DNA from: Siphonodentalium dalli
Lineage: Eukaryota; Mollusca; Scaphopoda; Gadilida; Siphonodentaliidae
DNA length: 64,000 bases
Reading direction: 5' to 3'
Assembly: GCA_032622095.1 (NCBI GenBank)
Contig: CP136062.1
Location: 8,335,710 to 8,399,709 of the forward strand
Part shown: positions 37,001-49,455 of the stretch, piece after piece
Numbering within the stretch: position 1 is the first letter of the stretch
Layout of the letters: each line of letters starts with the position of its first letter
Position numbers and translations under genes: made by a program
Notes under the pieces: generated by a model
The model's database searches: none
Told to the model about the DNA's origin: nothing
What the model saw: the letters and a program-made list of their open reading frames with translations, nothing else

Positions 37001-39883
37001 GACCAGGTCAGGTACATCCTGAATTTCACTATTATAGTGATATACGACCAGGTCAGGCACATCCTGAATTCCACTATTATAGTGGTATACGACCAGGTCA
37101 GGTACATCCTGAATTCCACTATTATAGTGGTATACGACCAGGTCAGGTACATCCTGAATTCCACTATTATAGTGGTATACGACCAGGTCAGGTACATCCT
37201 GAATTCCACTATTATAGTGGTATACGACCAGGTCAGGCACATCTGAATTCCACTATTATAGTGGTATACGACCAGGTCAGGCACATCCTGAATACCACTA
37301 TTATAGTGGTATACGACCAGGTCAGGTACATCCTGAATTCCACTATTATAGTGATATATAACCAGGTCAGGTACATCCTGAATTCCACTATTATAGTGGT
37401 ATACGACCAGGTCAGGTACATCCTGAATTCCACTATTATAGTGGTATACGACCAGGTCAGGTACATCCTGAATTCCACTATTATAGTGATATATAACCAG
37501 GTCAGGTACATCCTGAATTCCACTATTATAGTGGTATACGACCAGGTCAGGCACATCCTGAATTCCACTATTATAGTAGTATATAACCAGGTCAGGTACA
37601 TCCTGAATTCCACTATTATAGTGGTATACGACCAGGTCAGGTACATCCTGAATTCCACTACTATAGTTGTATATAACCAGGTCAGGTACATCCTGAATTC
37701 CACTATTATAGTGATATATAACCAGGTCAGGCACATCCTGAATTCCACTATTATAGTGGTATACGACCAGGTCAGGTACATCCTGAATTCCACTATTATA
37801 GTGGTATACGACCAGGTCAGGTACATCCTGAATTCCACTATTATAGTGATATATAACCAGGTCAGGCACATCCTGAATTCCAATATTATAGTGATATACA
37901 ACCAGGTCAGGTACATCCTGAATTCCACTATTATATTGGTATACGACCAGGTCAGGTACATCCTGAATTCCACTATTATAGTGATATATAACCAGGTCAG
38001 GCAAATCCTGAATTCCACTATTATAGTGGTATATGACCAGGTCAGGCACATCCTGAATTCCACTATTATAGTGGTATATGACCATGTCAGGTACATCCTG
38101 AATTCCACTATTATAGTGGTATATGACCAGGTCAGGTACATCCTGAATTCCACTATTTTAGTGATATATAACCAGGTCAGGCACATCCTGAATTCCACTA
38201 TTATAGTGGTATATGACCAGGTCAGGTACATCCTGAATTCCACTATTATAGTGATATATAACCAGGTCAGGCACATCCTGAATTCCACTATTATAGTGGT
38301 ATACGACCAGGTCAGGTACATCCTGAATTCCACTACTATAGTTGTATATAACCAGGTCAGGTACATCCTGAATTCCACTATTATAGTGATATATAACCAG
38401 GTCAGGCACATCCTGAATTCCACTATTATAGTGGTATACGACCAGGTCAGGTACATCCTGAATTCCACTATTATAGTGGTATACGACCAGGTCAGGTACA
38501 TCCTGAATTCCACTATTATAGTGGTATACGACCAGGTCAGGTACATCCTGAATTCCACTATTATAGTGGTATACGACCAGGTCAGGTACATCCTGAATAC
38601 CACTATTATAGTGGTATACGACCAGGTCAGGTACATCCTGAATACCACTATTATAGTGATATATAACCAGGTCAGGCACATCCTGAATTCCACTATTATA
38701 GTGGTATACGACCAGGTCAGGTACATCCTGAATTCCACTATTATAGTGGTATACGACCAGGTCAGGTACATCCTGAATTCCACTATTATAGTGGTATACG
38801 ACCAGGTCAGGTACATCCTGAATTCCACTACTATAGTTGTATATAACCAGGTCAGGTACATCATGAATTCCACTATTATAGTGATATATAACCAGGTCAG
38901 GCACATCCTGAATTCCACTATTATAGTGGTATACGACCAGGTCAGGTACATCCTGAATTCCACTATTATAGTGGTATACGACCAGGTCAGGTACATCCTG
39001 AATTCCACTATTATAGTGGTATACGACCAGGTCAGGTACATCCTGAATTCCACTATTATAGTGGTATACGACCAGGTCAGGTACATCCTGAATACCACTA
39101 TTATAGTGGTATACGACCAGGTCAGGTACATCCTGAATACCACTATTATAGTGGTATACGACCAGGTCAGGTACATCCTGAATTCCACTATTATAGTGGT
39201 ATATAACCAGGTCAGGTACATCCTGAATTCCACTATTATAGTGGTATATGACCAGGTCAGGTACATCCTGAATTCCACTATTATAGTGGTATATGACCAG
39301 GTCAGGTACATCCTGAATTCCACTATTATAGTGGTATATAACAGGTCAGGCACATCCTGAATTCCACTATTATAGTGGTATATGACCAGGTCAGGTACAT
39401 CCTGAATTCCACTATTATAGTGGTATATGACCAGGTCAGACACATCCTGAATTCCACTATTATAGTGGTATATAACCAGGTCAGGTACATCCTGAATTCC
39501 ACTATTATAGTGGTATATGACCAGGTCAGACACATCCTGAATTCCACTATTATAGTGGTATACGACCAGGTCAGGTACATCCTGAATTCCACTATTATAG
39601 TGGTATACGACCAGGTCAGGCACATCCTGAATTCCACTATTATAGTGGTATACGACCAGGTCAGGTACATCCTGAATTCCACTATTATAGTGGTATACGA
39701 CCAGGTCAGGCACATCCTGAATTCCACTATTATAGTGGTATACGACCAGGTCAGGTACATCCTGAATTCCACTATTATAGTGGTTTACGACCAGGTCAGG
39801 TACATCCTGAATTCCACTATTATAGTGGTATACGACCAGGTCAGGTACATCCTGAATTCCACTATTATAGTGGTATACGACCA

Positions 39884-40290
39884 TTAACGTTTTGTTAATT
39901 TGATAAAAGAGGGATAATCCAAAATCATATTTCACACAAATATTATTCAAAATCATTGTCGCACTAATTCGGTATCATACATATAGTTTGTCCAGGAGAA
40001 TGATTAATCATGACGGTACATGCTATTAGCAACTCAAATAGCATGCACTTAGTTGAAATGTTATGAAGGAGCGATTGGGTCATCCTGATATTGTCATTTA
40101 GAAGGCATATATTAGTAATATATTATAATATAATTGAACAACAAAGCTGGCGCAAAAGATCGCATAACGAATTTAGTCGGAAGACTGTTCATTCGCTGCG
40201 ATATTTTTAAGAGTGACATTTGGATGTGCACGGATGTGCGCCCTCTTCTATCCGACGCAAATACAGGAAACGCGAATATCGTATAGCCAT
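39884..40290. other. Right flank of the satellite, no gene seen
   Basis: The array ends abruptly at TATACGACCA / TTAACGTTTTG. The flank is A+T-rich and has no recognisable frame. The small frame on the minus strand at 40112-40324 overlaps the orphan monomer. Confidence 0.5.
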
Positions 40291-40324
40291 ATTCCACTAT
40301 AATAGTGGAATTCAGGATATGCAT
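40291..40324 (-). repeat. Orphan satellite monomer fragment, inverted
   Basis: ATTCCACTATAATAGTGG continuing AATTCAGGAT is the reverse complement of the monomer core from ATCCTGAATTCC to TATAGTGGAAT. It lies about 400 bp beyond the array and in the opposite orientation. Confidence 0.7.
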
Positions 40325-40927
40325 GACGTGTTATTACTGGATCAATTGATCTCAGATTTGACTGTTTTTTTTACATTTGGTTCAAATAGGGGCAGAATAG
40401 GACATTTACCCATATATATGTGGACTGTTAAGCTCATGTGTTGATTTATGAGCTGAGTTTAGAACCACATCATTGTTGGGGGGGGTATGTGTTTGACTCC
40501 CTAACTTTGGTATTTAGCAGAAAATCTGTTGTAACTTGACCAACACATGGCCACATTTAGAATATTTCTAACTTTATTAACTTTTGAAGCCACATGAAGT
40601 CGTGAATATCCATGTTGGTAGGCTGATAGAGGTTTATCGTGTTTCAGCCGCTATGCCACATCACAACGTCAGTTTTACTGGTTGAATGACTACACAAAAA
40701 GTTAATTGCCCCACCCCACCAAACGGACACCCATGTTGTTCAGCTTTGGTACGTTAATTAAGCTAGCTTATGTTCATATTAAGTACAATGCTACATGTAT
40801 TATACATCGGAATGTTTATTTAAGTAAGATGTCCATGCGTGACACCATTTTGGCAAACCCGCCATTGTGCAATTGTGACAGTATATGAATTATGTTTGAT
40901 CGTCTTGCCGAAAGTTTCTAGTTGCGT

Positions 40928-41440
40928 CCAATGTTGTGCAAATTTCTTTTGACAAATGGCCACTTGACTGCATTCAAAATAGAAACTGATATTTCGCGCT
41001 ATGAGCAATAATGTATCATTTGAAGGCGTGTCCATTGGCATGACAATGCACACAGCCAGAACTAATTAGTAAAATTCCACGGTCACGTCACTATAGTTAT
41101 TTGATGCACACTCATGTTCTGGTTCAGCTAAAATGTAAATCGATAGCCATAATTATACGTCATGGCTGAAGCACTACAAAATGTCCAATGTTGTGCAAAT
41201 TTCTTTTGACAAATGGCCACTAGACTGCATTCAAAATATAAACTGATGTTTCGCGCTATGATCGATAATGTATCATTTTAAGGCATGCACAATGGCGTGA
41301 CAATGCACACACCCAAAACTAATTGGTATTATAATTCCACGGTCGCGTCACTATAGTTATCTGATACACCCTCATGTAAAGTTACCTTAAATGTAAATCG
41401 ATAGCCATACTTATTCGTCACGACTGAAGCACTACACAGT
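40928..41440 (+). repeat. Tandem duplication, 257-bp unit x2
   Basis: The block beginning CCAATGTTGTGCAAATTTC recurs after 257 bp. It includes TTTCGCGCTATGA, CACGTCACTATAGTTAT (CGCGTCACTATAGTTAT in copy 2) and AATGTAAATCGATAGCCATA, at roughly 88-90% identity by eye. No coding frame. Confidence 0.75.
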
Positions 41441-41963
41441 GTACTTGAGCTACATATTAACAAGTCTCCAGATCGTGTTGTTTCACCCAATTTGGGTGTT
41501 TATTTGCGAGTGGATTTCCAACTGATGTGTGTGTCGGAATAAATGAGGTGGAGGATTTGTGTAAATGTTAGCCCAAACTACATTTCCAAGTAACGATGGT
41601 TTTGTTGTTTATTTTGAGGAGTCATACCACATCAGATGAATTCAGCCCAAATATATTAACAGTTGTCATGTAAACCATTTGCAGTAGGTTAGCGTTATTT
41701 GGTATTTGCGGATGTCGTTTAACATGGGGAGAATAGACTATTACGATTGAACGGGCATGTGCATTTGTCGTTTTTTAGTGTATAGCAACATGATAATCAA
41801 TAACAGAGGCCTTCTCTGTCCAATACAGCCACTCTATTTATGCTATTAATTGGGGAACTTTCCAAATTAAACTACGTAATTGATATCACAAATGGATACC
41901 TGCTGCAAATTAAGGAACTTTGCTTACGATTATGGCGCCACATATAGAAGGTGCCATTATCGG

Positions 41964-42440
41964 GACACACTATAAAGTGTATGCCGAGGCCGAACCGGCT
42001 CGAAATAAAAGGTGTATACGGGGTGTTATATGGCGTTTGGTCCGTTGTTTCTCAATGAATATTATTGACATTTGGTGTATATGTCCGGGCTGGGACGTGG
42101 ATTCCAATAACGTTTGAATTGTTTTTAAATTCACAAATTTGTTGATTTTATTAAACTTTTTCGTTCTGAAACACACTATAAAGTGTACATGTATGTGGCC
42201 GGCTCCAAACTAAAAGGTGTAAGCGGACTTGATGTCGCATTCTCTTCTTTGTTTATAAATGGATATGACTGAAATTTAGTAACTATGTCCGGGTTATGAC
42301 ATGGAAAACATTAACGTTTGAATTGTTTTTAAATTCACAAATTTGTTGATTTTATTAAACTTTTCGTTCTTTCATTCTATAAAGAGTAAGCGACCTGCTC
42401 CAATTAAAAAGTGTAAGCTGCTTATGTGCTTATAGTGTTA
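41964..42440 (+). repeat. Tandem repeat, ~206-bp unit x2.3
   Basis: ACACACTATAAAGTGTA … ATGTCCGGG … AACGTTTGAATTGTTTTTAA … TTATTAAACTTTT occurs from 41964 and again from 42171. A partial third copy (ATTCTATAAAGAGTAAGC) begins near 42373. Confidence 0.7.
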
Positions 42441-44070
42441 TATGTCATCGGATTAACTAATTGGCGACTCTAGACTATTGTGTTTTGGGGTATTTGAGGT
42501 TTTTTTTGCGAAATAATAATTTAGAAAGTGAATACATTTATTTTAAATGATAACTTTATGTAATCATAATAAACACATAACATATAATAATAAACTCAAT
42601 ACATGACAAAGATGACTCAATGAAGTTTATAAAGTGCACATACAAATATTAAGGTAAGAATCTTTTTAAGGAAGCCGATAAAATTAAATTTTAATTAAAT
42701 TTAAATTTAAAAGTGAGAATTATTAATTTACTGATTTAAATATAAAAATATTATTGAAATTATTATGTCAATTTTGTTAATTAATTATTAATTTACTGGC
42801 CAAATAACTGGCCAAATGTCATTATCACATCGAGAATTCTGGTGTATAGATCGAAATTGAGTACAAATTTCGGGATTGAAAAAAGACCACACAATGATGA
42901 AACTATATATCGATCGAATATACATGTCTCAAAGTTATCGGGGCGGAAATGCCCTTAACAACAATTTTGTCAATCCCATCATTTTATACACAAAAGACAA
43001 CCTAAATCGGTTGAACAAGGAGAGGTGTTAACAATTAAAGCGCAAGATAACTAGTTGCGACTGGTATGCAAATATTATAGGCATTTCGATTACAACCTTT
43101 TACGGACGGGTAGCGTCATATCGCACGTTCGTAACTTGATTTTCACGTGCCACAAATGTACATTTTTAATATTTCAACAGCCAATATTGCTACTTGTGCT
43201 AACAAATATTTATCAAAAATGGTCAAATGTCACAGTCAAGATATGAGCTGCATTAGATCATCCTACAAATAGTCCTGAATGTCCAAATGTTTGACATTTC
43301 CCCTTATTTGTTATCTTAACTTGCACTTTAACTATCATATGTAACCATGAAAACCCCCCACACTCTTTTGTCAATGGTAGTCTTTTATATATTTAAACTA
43401 TTGATTAACTATAGTTTACAATGTGCTAGAATTTATCCAAAATACGACAAATTGTATCTTGTTTTAGTGGAAATAAGTCACGTACATGATAGCATGTTCC
43501 AGAAAATAACACAATATAACACAGTATAAATAGTATACGCCTTATACACGATCATACACCTCTACCAGCCTGAGAACAAAAATCAGAATATCGGAATTTT
43601 CCGGTATAAGAGAAGAATCGAACGCATTCTGAGAGGTGCCACACAGCACCGAACATGAAACTGTAAATTCTATGAATTCGGTAGGCCATATTGTCGATTT
43701 GCTTAGATTGATCGACTGGCGGATTTCAGCGTCGACTTGTTTAATAATCGAGTCGACGTCGATTAGTCAAATAATTGTTTCAACACTGGTCAGCAACCAT
43801 ATATGCCTTGTGTAACAACCGTGAACTACTTTAAATAGATCCATTGAACTTGAGAAGGATTGGTTTTGCAACAAATAGGTACCGACAGTATCATTAGTAT
43901 TATGACACATAGTTGTCAGCAGCTTTTGAGATAAACTACATGTAGGTCACTGCGGATGGTCAGTTGAGCTCTTGATCTGCATGGCAGGTGTTACACGTGT
44001 GGCAATCAAAGAGTAATTACATGGAGTAATAACTTAATCTCTTTATAATCTTATATATCCATCAACGTTT
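42441..44070. other. AT-rich stretch, no gene recognised
   Basis: Very A+T-rich, particularly 42640-42790. Frames are below 66 codons and none resembles a known protein. Confidence 0.5.
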
Positions 44071-44074
44071 TCCG

Positions 44075-44580
44075 AGTTTTGATGAAAAACATGGCCGCCA
44101 ATGACCATCTTCGATGTTATTCTTTCCATGACTCAATAATTTGGTATACCCTACTTGTCCAATCGTTAATAAACTTCATAAGGATCTTCGGGATAACAAC
44201 AAGATGGGAGTATAGTATAGTTTTTCCGAATTTCGTTAAAAAACATGCCACTGACAGCGATTTTGGGTGTTACTATTAGCATTACTAAACCCTTTAGCAC
44301 AGCCTACAGTCCACTTCACTCATCCGATCATCACCAAACTTCATATTTATCTTGATATTGATCTATTATATGAGAGCTATCAAATATTTGTTTTTATTTC
44401 ATAGGAAAAAATGGTCGCCAGCAGCCATATTGCATTTACGTTATATGTTATCGCTTCATATCGATATCTAGTATTACTTAGACATTTCAGCTTTCCAGAT
44501 TCATAATCGCTCCATTGACGGTAACAGATTAAATTACCCCCATCTTCGGATAGAGTGTCACTGAAATTTTATTTTGTCAG
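44075..44580 (+). repeat. Old, diverged copy of the ~160-bp family end
   Basis: AAAAACATGGCCGCCA, AGCAGCCATATTGCATTTA and ATTACTTAGACATTTCAGCT keep the order seen at 20.6-21.4 kb. So do TTCATAATCGCTCCATTGACGG and GTGTCACTGAAATT. The joint survival of monomers and tail supports the view that they move as one element. Confidence 0.6.
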
Positions 44581-44864
44581 ACTGCCTGTAGTCACTGATT
44601 ATATGTGGAAATAATCTGTAATAAGATGTAGCATTCCGCATTCCTGTCATTATTTGAAATATAAAAATGTACCTGATACATGTAGTCCAATGAAAATTAA
44701 CAAGCGTCCATAAATTAAATTTACTTATGATCCTATTATCACATGCACCCTTCAAATCTATTTTTAATGACCCCTATGTAATATTGATATAGATACATTT
44801 GTCAAACATTTCTTTGTACAATATACAGGTATATAGTTTTTAACTAAATCTAGAAATATGTAAT

Positions 44865-45242
44865 ACTAGCTGATGTACTCGACTTTGTTCGGGCTATTTG
44901 GGGATTTCTTTGTGATCGCCTCCATCTGGGCAGTACCCGGTAAATACAGCGTCTGGACAAACTATTGTTCAATTGGTCCAGAAACATGCCTATATCAGCA
45001 CGGTCGAGGACATGGTCCCACGTGAAATTTGACCCGTCCATATTGCTCCCGGGATCAAAGTAGTCCTGCACACAACATTTTAGTCGGATCGGTCAAGGTC
45101 CAGAAACATTCCTATGAGCGAGGTCAAGTTGACACGTTAAATACCAAATCCGAGTCGGATCGGTCGAGCAGTTTTCGAGTCTATAACACACATACATATA
45201 TACAGTCATACACACATACATACATACAGATATTCCAAACTG
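44865..45242 (+). repeat. Possible 3' end of an RTE-like LINE or derived SINE
   Basis: CTAGCTGATGTACTCGACTTTGTTCGGG and the end GGATCGGTCGAGCAGTTTTCGAGTCTATAACACACATACATA with (CATA)n resemble 3' tails of RTE-type elements in invertebrates. GTCCAGAAACAT(G/T)CCTAT occurs twice inside. No RT frame is visible. The assignment is from general resemblance only. Confidence 0.35.
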
Positions 45243-45639
45243 TATAATAGATAGCTACAATAATAAAATGATAAATAGTTCATGGTTGACCTGATGCATG
45301 CATCTTAGTTTTCTTGTATTCTGTGTTATGTTGAACGATATTAAGAATAACGACTCTAATGTATTAGGCCGGTACGAATTCAGATTTCGAGATACCCTGC
45401 ATGGCCGAGCCGTCGAGTAAAACTTGTTTCAGTGGATAAACAGATGAAACGATCGTATTTGTGTTAACGTCTCCACATTCAGTATCCACTATAGTATCGT
45501 TGGTTGGCAAACACAATCTGACCTTTATACGAATTTATTTTGTACCATTTGAGAGTTCTTTGGCGACACAAAACGAATACGACTATAAAACAAATTATAT
45601 TATGCTTTTTCAACCGAAAATCGTAAGCATTACGACAAA

Positions 45640-46310
45640 ACCGAGTTTTTTCAATTTCTGCTAAATGATTTAATAGCATTCAAGTTTATGTCTACAAACT
45701 CGAACATTAAAGTAAAACAGTATATATTGTAGTCCCTGACTCGAAATTTTTATAAATATTTGATTTGTTTCCCAAACAATTATATAAAACGCATTTGTTT
45801 ATTTTCCGGAAAGCAAAAAAAGAGAAGAATATAGTAAGGGTGGTGGTAATTGGCAATTTCCTTCCGTCTTGGATTAAAACATGGCATACTAACCCCAAGA
45901 TGGCTGCCAATAACGTGGCCGGAATATAGGTGGAAATAGTGAAATATGTAAGAACGCACGGCGATTACTTGCTTAAATGGCTTAACTAACACAACAGTCG
46001 TTAATAAACTGCTAAACTATAGTTTAGAGTATAGATCCCGATCTACAAACTCGAACATTAAATTGAAAACAGTACTCAGTGCATCTCCTGGCACCAATTT
46101 TGTATCATATATAGGCATATTTCTCAAAAAATAATCTAAAATCACGTTTGTCATCTCGGAAGGCATAAAGCACACAAAAGTAGCATGGCGGAAATATTTA
46201 GTGTGTAGGATAATTCAGTGCCGTTTTTGGATTACAAAATGTCTTACTAATACCAAGATGACTGCCAATACGGTGGCCAGAATAAATTGTAAAATATGTC
46301 ATGTTTAACT
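45640..46310 (+). repeat. Diverged tandem duplication, ~350-bp unit
   Basis: CTACAAACTCGAACATTAAA recurs about 350 bp apart (45695 and 46045). CATACTAACCCCAAGATGGC and CTTACTAATACCAAGATGAC follow at matching distances. No gene. Confidence 0.55.
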
Positions 46311-47866
46311 TAATCGCCATAATCGCCGTCTGCAATGTCTCATACAACCCAAAATATTATATTTATTCTATCAAGTTACTCCGGGACATTATGATGCGCA
46401 ATTCTGTTTAAATTGCTAACATAATGGTGCACAGGATTGACGAATATTTCATCCATGAGCATTGGTGACCAATGGTACATATGAGATGGATAAGTCGTGG
46501 ATACCACCATTGATGTCTGAGCTAGACGAGGTTGGCGCGGGTTCGCACTCCCGAGTTGATTGGACCGATTTATAAACTAGACGTGAGATGAGAAATATCT
46601 CAATGTGGCATTCCGATAAATACAGGACCATTTCGATAAGAGATGAGAATTTGTCACACCCGCTGGAGCAACCACATTTGAAGCAATGATACTGATTTTG
46701 AGTCAATGCTTACTTTTAATATGTTATATAATTATACAATGTATCATTGTTGACGGCCGTGAGTTAATTCGTCTAAACCCTAAATCACCATCGCTGCTGT
46801 CATTGACTATTGTCCAGCAGAATACCTGCTGCTGTTGCAAGTGTTATTAGTGTTTAAAACGTATAACCCATGTCATCAATGTATCAATCGGGTCGTATTC
46901 AATATTATTCTTATCTTTCGGGCCAAACGAGCGGACAAATATGGTGAATAATCCATCGTCCCCGCATCGTCGCGATTGTACAGAGACATATGCGTGCACT
47001 CCTTGCACAATTTTCAGTACACCCTAAAGTGCGGCTATCGTGTCTAGTTACTGATTTCGCTCAGTACATTCACAGTTCGTCGCGTCAGTGCTATAAGTTC
47101 GTAACTCCATTTTCGCGGGAAATGAGTATTTGCTATCATTCGATTCGTGAGAAAAAATCCAATCCGATGGGCCAAACTGTTTTTGCATTCGATGGCAAAC
47201 TATTCTCTCAAACCAGTGACACAAATTTCGTATCTCCAGCGATCTTCACAATTATTCGTGCTAGTGCTATAAGGTCGTATGTCCAACAGCAGCCAATCGG
47301 ATGCTTCAGGTTGTCCACGTTACATTTGTTTTGTGTTTGTAAATTCTCAAATGTGTGCTATATGGTCGTATCTCCATGCTAGTCACGTGATCACTCCCGT
47401 GTATGTGGTATCGCCAAACCCGAGGGTATCGCCAAAACCGAGAAAATGGGAAAGTCATTTTCACGTATATGATATGGGGATATGTTGGTTTCTCATCGTA
47501 AAACAGACAACGAACAACGCATGTGTATGTCCACATGAAGCAGTATTTATCCACCCGCTGTCAATCAGTTATCCCAGATCAAACCATTTAATATTTTTTC
47601 AATAGTGTTTTTGCTTTTGCTCACTCAAATTTTCGAGAACACCCACCCACTAGTATAGTTCCTGGACTTCCACGCTGCCGAAACAAATGCCGGTATATAG
47701 TTGAATCTGTCAATGAAGCATAGGATTGAACAGATTTAAAAAAATCAGTGTCGTGCCCAATATCCGCGCGATATGGATGAACCACTGTCGGCCCAGAAAG
47801 ATGTTAACGCCGCAGATGAAGATGTTACCAAACGCCGATTATCTGTGCAGTAAATATGCGTATCAC
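46311..47866. other. Non-coding stretch with old sub-repeats
   Basis: GTGCTATAAGTTCGTAACTCC near 47090, GTGCTATAAGGTCGTATGTCC near 47265 and GTGCTATATGGTCGTATCTCC near 47355 are diverged repeats of one another. The frame at 46990-47382 runs across them and I do not regard it as a gene. Confidence 0.45.
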
Positions 47867-47986
47867 TTAAAGATACGGGCGGCGTTGGCGGTGGGTGTGC
47901 TGTTAAAATGTTCACCTCCGTCCAAAACCGCGATAAACAGAAAGAATAGTAAAATATATACATACGTTGTTCGTATACCAATCAGA
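47867..47986 (+). repeat. Dispersed repeat, copy 1 (TTAAAGATACGGGCGG)
   Basis: TTAAAGATACGGGCGGCGTT, then GGTGGGTGTGCTGTTAAAA, AAACCGCGATAAACAGAA and GTTCGTATACCAATCAGAA. It shares these blocks in order with 59404 and 63707. Confidence 0.7.
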
Positions 47987-48147
47987 ACTAGAGGTCAGAT
48001 TCCATGGAATCAGATATACTTCCCATCCTATGTGAGTGTTATGCGTATATGTGTGTTCCTCTTCATGCGAATGCATATTGGTGCCTTACGATCCGATGGT
48101 GGACTTGCATTGACATTTCTATGTCTACTATATAATTTGAGACTTCC

Positions 48148-48148
<1 letters not shown>

Positions 48149-48195
<47 letters not shown>

Positions 48196-48204
48196 ATATG
48201 TGTG
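48149..48204. repeat. (TA)n-(TG)n microsatellite
   Basis: About 18 TA dinucleotides are followed by TG-rich sequence. It extends the open frame at 47726-48241 artificially. Confidence 0.85.
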
Positions 48205-48421
48205 GGTACTTCATAGAATCCAAAACGCGTGTACAGATTGAGCTCAAACTTCCTATGTAAGTGTTAAATCCCACCGACACGACCGTGGTCGCGTTTTTGG
48301 AGAAGCTCAGAGCACCGTTTCTCCAATCCCAAATCACCGCAATCGGCACTTCGTGGTTAAGACTTCAACGATCTTTATATTGACCTTATACGGAGGCGTT
48401 AACAATGAACGCTCTTTATTG

Positions 48422-48531
48422 CAATGGACGTGGCTAAACGACTGACCCCATGCGTCCGAAATACGGATGCGGATTCCAATGGACGTGGCGAAACGATTGA
48501 CCCCATGCGTCCGAAATACGGATGCGACGAA
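48422..48531 (+). repeat. Tandem duplication, 55-bp unit x2
   Basis: CAATGGACGTGGC … TGACCCCATGCGTCCGAAAT … ACGGATGCG occurs at 48422 and 48477 with two differences. Confidence 0.75.
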
Positions 48532-48692
48532 ATGCCATTATCTCGACTAAAAAGGCAGAATTAATCTAAGAGCTCGAAATATTATGCAGAGGGATTTCAC
48601 GACGGGATTAATTGACTGTCCGCTCTGAAGTTTAGGACGGGGAGGACGGGTACCATGAATTAACTCATTGAAAAACAAAGAATGCGTTATAT

Positions 48693-48972
48693 GGGAAACG
48701 GGACGGAGCTATCGACTTGAAATTTGCTATGTAAATGTATCTTGCCCCGGATACACATTTTTTCGGGTCGCCGAGCCCGTGCGACGCCAGCTTCGCGCAT
48801 GCGCAAACGATATCTGGGAAACGGGTGGAGCTATCGACTTGAAATTTGGTATGTGAATGTATCTTGCCCCGGGTACGAATTTTATCGGGCCGCCGAGCCC
48901 GTGCGACGCAAGCTTCGCGCATGCGCAAACCAAATATCGGAAACGGGTGGAGCTATCGACTTGAAATTTGGT
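48693..48972 (+). repeat. Tandem repeat, ~123-bp unit x2.3
   Basis: GGAAACGGG(A/T)(C/G)GGAGCTATCGACTTGAAATTT starts at 48693, 48817 and 48939. In between are TTGCCCCGG and GCCGAGCCCGTGCGACGC then CTTCGCGCATGCGCAAAC. A tail GGCGGGCTAACATGCTAGTT follows near 49030. It resembles a dispersed invertebrate repeat. No gene. Confidence 0.75.
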
Positions 48973-49059
48973 TAAATTAAAAAAATGTCATGTTTATGAA
49001 ACAAAGCCATGAGACGAATGCCGCCAGTGGCGGGCTAACATGCTAGTTTAATATATATT

Positions 49060-49455
49060 TTGGGACTGCTGTCTGTCTGTTTGTCTGTTAGCTATGGCCG
49101 GGTAAACTGCTGGACGGATTTTGACGAAATTTGATAAATGTGGGTACTTTTGTCAAGGGAGTGTTTTGGACGGGTAAAATCGTGACCCCGACCTGAACTT
49201 GGCCTTCAAAAAGGTCAGTCGAAGGTCAAATCGTGTAAAACAGACGGATTTCCACGAAATTTGATACATAGGGGTACTTTTGTCCGGGGAGTCTTTTGGG
49301 CCGGTCAAGTCGTAATCCCGATCGGACATTGACCTTCGAAGTGGTCAGTTCAAGGTAAAATCGGGTAAAACGAACGGATTTCGACGAAATTTGATACCTA
49401 TGAAAACTTTTGTCCGGGGAGTGTTTTGGACAAGTCAAATCGTGACAATAGGTTA
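49060..49455 (+). repeat. Tandem repeat, ~130-bp unit x2.6, with GTCT run
   Basis: (TGTC)n precedes units starting GACGGATTT(T/C)(G/C)ACGAAATTTGATA at about 49113, 49243 and 49373. Each also has ACTTTTGTC, GTGTTTTGGAC and TCGTGACC. Related to 9165-9325. Confidence 0.7.

Larger units (their letters stand above)
21764..39883 (+). repeat. 45-bp palindromic satellite, about 403 copies
   Basis: The monomer is 45 bp. In order it has ACCAGGTCAGG(T/C)ACATCC, TGAATTCCACTATTATAGTGG and a linker TAT(ACG/ATA)ACC. It contains the perfect palindrome CCACTATTATAGTGG. This extends to ATACCACTATTATAGTGGTAT in the variant lacking the EcoRI site. A second dyad, TCAGG-TACAT-CCTGA, is also present. Most monomers carry one EcoRI site (GAATTC). 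Because 45 is divisible by three and several frames lack stops, long open frames appear on both strands (up to 1779 codons at 28803-34142). These are by-products: both strands are open together, no promoter or splice pattern is seen, and one-base losses break the frames. Diagnostic variants (CGACC/TAACC/CGTCC, GGTAC/GGCAC, CAGATC) reveal local block duplications. Confidence 0.95.

Noticed and set aside
21764..39883. CRISPR-like array of regularly spaced repeats
   Set aside because: Units are contiguous 45-bp monomers with no unique spacers, there are no cas genes, and the context is an animal genome.
47726..48241. 171-codon frame
   Set aside because: It runs through a dispersed repeat and a (TA)n microsatellite and has no recognisable domain.
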